Source: Chryseobacterium sp. (GTDB lineage: Bacteria; Bacteroidota; Bacteroidia; Flavobacteriales; Weeksellaceae). From it: a stretch of DNA of 7,098 bases. The stretch is taken from NCBI GenBank assembly GCA_030146295.1, contig JASLCD010000165.1:1-7098 (forward strand). The letters are read 5' to 3'. The position numbers and the translations under genes were made by a program. Below are positions 6,105 through 7,098 of the stretch, piece after piece. How positions within the stretch are numbered: position 1 is the first letter of the stretch; each line of letters starts with the position of its first letter. The notes under the pieces were generated by a model, which was not told the origin of the DNA, ran no database searches, and worked only from the letters and a program-made list of their open reading frames with translations.

Positions 6105-6339
6105 TTAAAAAGTTTTAAACCCATCTGTCACTGCTTTGAAGTAATAATCAGGAGATTGATGGCCTTGCAGACGACCGCCGCCAGAATATAATCCATAAGC
6201 ATATAAAGTCTAACTTCAGAAATGCCGGATTTTTTTTGGTTACATCTCCCAACGTTCCCATAGATGTTGTATTGGTGGGATTTGGGTTTGCATTGTTTTT
6301 GATATCCAGAATCCAGCTTATTCGTTTGTTAGCGTTTGA
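6105..6339 (-). pseudogene. Frameshifted 3' remnant of an unidentified coding sequence
   Basis: Directly after the T9SS-cargo stop, the minus strand stays open in the same frame from 6339 to a TGA at 6148. It gives sensible peptide such as KRISWILDIKNNANPNP and TSMGTLGDVTKKNPAFLKLD. The sense then moves to a frame offset by one base, open from 6209 to a TAA at 6105: YAYGLYSGGGRLQGHQSP, then DYYFKAVTDGFKTF. Removing one T from the triplet at 6205-6207 would join the two into a continuous stretch of about 78 residues. An A8 run at about 6230-6237 is another slippage candidate. No start codon with a plausible leader is seen, and I do not recognise the family. The terminator just beyond supports a genuine 3' gene end. 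A chance open frame or a sequencing error are alternatives. Confidence 0.4.
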
Positions 6340-7098
6340 TTATTTTTTAATGAATTTTTGGGAAGATTTTCCTACAGAAGTTTCAATATCAATTACATAA
6401 GTTCCGCTCAGGAAGTGTTTAACATCAACCTTATCACCAATAACTGTAACATTCATTTTTCTTCCAAACATATCATAAACAGAAACTGACTTAATTTCCC
6501 CTTTTGTTTTAATATTTAACACATCTGAAACTGGATTTGGATAGATGGAAGTTTCTGAGTTTGCCGTATTAACGTCTGCAGTAAATAATGATACTGTACA
6601 AGGAGTTGTAATACTACCATTTGGTTGTGTGTTGTATTTAAATTCAGTTACAGAATAACCTGAACCATTGGCTCCAACAATCAGTTTGAAATAGCCGTTA
6701 ATATTGTAGCCTTCGAATTGGTTTCTAAAACCTACATAAGCGGTTTGGCCAGACCAGCTAGTGTATGTAGGGGTGTACACGTCAAGTTGTCCGGGAGTAC
6801 CAATTGGGTAACCTATATTATTTGCATTAGTTATAGTGGTGCAAGCCGGAATTAAACTAATATTTCTTGTTCCTGTTTCGCATACTAATCCTTTCCAATA
6901 GGTTTCCAATTTTAATTGATTGGCTCCATAGTACCAGGCACCATATCCTGCATCATCACTAAGCTCCGGGTTAATGATAAAATATTTCCAAGTTGCCCCT
7001 GAGTTGGTGGTTACTGTTGTTGGTGTTGGGTTGGCATAACTTTCCAGAGGAGTTCCTGTAACTATTTTATAGGGATCTTTGTAAGAAAAAGTTAATGC
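6340..7098 (-). CDS. Secreted protein with C-terminal T9SS type A sorting domain, 3' fragment
   Basis: The frame is open from the right edge to TAA at 6340-6342, so 252 C-terminal residues are visible and the N-terminus is missing. The TTG at 6907-6909 sits inside this frame and is not a start. The last 70 or so residues (about 183-252, bases 6549-6343) form a classic type A sorting domain: SIYPNPVSDVLNI, then SVSVYDMFGRKM, then SGTYVIDIE and the basic end KFIKK. This domain directs proteins across the outer membrane through the type IX system and is then removed, often with attachment to the cell surface. The upstream part is rich in Asn, Thr, Gly, Tyr and Trp and contains TAYVGFRNQFEGYNINGYFK, consistent with a beta-sandwich passenger. 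Its enzymatic or binding class is not recognisable here. A peptidase, adhesin or glycosidase would all be possible. Confidence 0.9.
   Translation of the reverse strand, partial: ALTFSYKDPYKIVTGTPLESYANPTPTTVTTNSGATWKYFIINPELSDDAGYGAWYYGANQLKLETYWKGLVCETGTRNISLIPACTTITNANNIGYPIGTPGQLDVYTPTYTSWSGQTAYVGFRNQFEGYNINGYFKLIVGANGSGYSVTEFKYNTQPNGSITTPCTVSLFTADVNTANSETSIYPNPVSDVLNIKTKGEIKSVSVYDMFGRKMNVTVIGDKVDVKHFLSGTYVIDIETSVGKSSQKFIKK

Noticed and set aside
1..7098. CRISPR array, tRNA, rRNA or insertion-sequence genes
   Set aside because: No regularly spaced repeats, cloverleaf-like sequences, transposase motifs or terminal inverted repeats were seen on either strand by eye.

Overview
The window reads as AT-rich chromosomal DNA from the Bacteroidetes, most likely a flavobacterium of the Chryseobacterium/Elizabethkingia type. 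The clues are a flavobacterial-style promoter (TTG upstream, TAnnTTTG at -7), A-rich leaders instead of clear Shine-Dalgarno sites, and a secreted protein ending in a type IX secretion (T9SS) type A sorting domain. This placement is inferred from protein style and signals, not from a database search. Every gene I can support lies on the minus strand, so transcription runs from high to low coordinates.

Right part (7098 to about 6018): the 3' end of a secreted T9SS-cargo gene enters from the right edge and stops at 6340. Behind it, 6339-6105 holds what looks like the eroded 3' end of another coding sequence with one net frameshift. A good intrinsic terminator follows at 6018-6047. The rest of the 5956-6104 spacer shows nothing I can name.

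Middle (5955 to 4908): a GNAT N-acetyltransferase, probably with a GTG start, and then an Rrf2-family regulator with a cysteine-rich C-terminal half. The regulator sits just upstream of the sulfur genes. A promoter and an imperfect palindrome overlapping its -33 box lie in the 83-base gap between them.

Left part (4824 to 1): a compact assimilatory sulfate reduction and cysteine synthesis operon in the order cysH, cysD, cysN, cysE, cysK, then the first 21 codons of cobA (siroheme synthesis), which runs off the left edge. Sulfate is activated to APS by CysDN. APS is reduced to sulfite by CysH, which carries the four-cysteine Fe-S signature of APS reductases. A siroheme-dependent sulfite reductase, served by CobA and presumably encoded beyond the left edge, would make sulfide. 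CysE makes O-acetylserine and CysK combines it with sulfide to give cysteine. No APS kinase (cysC) is present in the window. The only sizeable gap in the operon, between cysD and cysN, is filled with short TGATAA/ATCAATTATC-type repeats, which also create a spurious upstream extension of cysN.

I see no unmistakably new system. The points most worth a second look are the Rrf2 regulator with its candidate operator, the repeat-filled cysD-cysN junction, and the frameshifted gene remnant.
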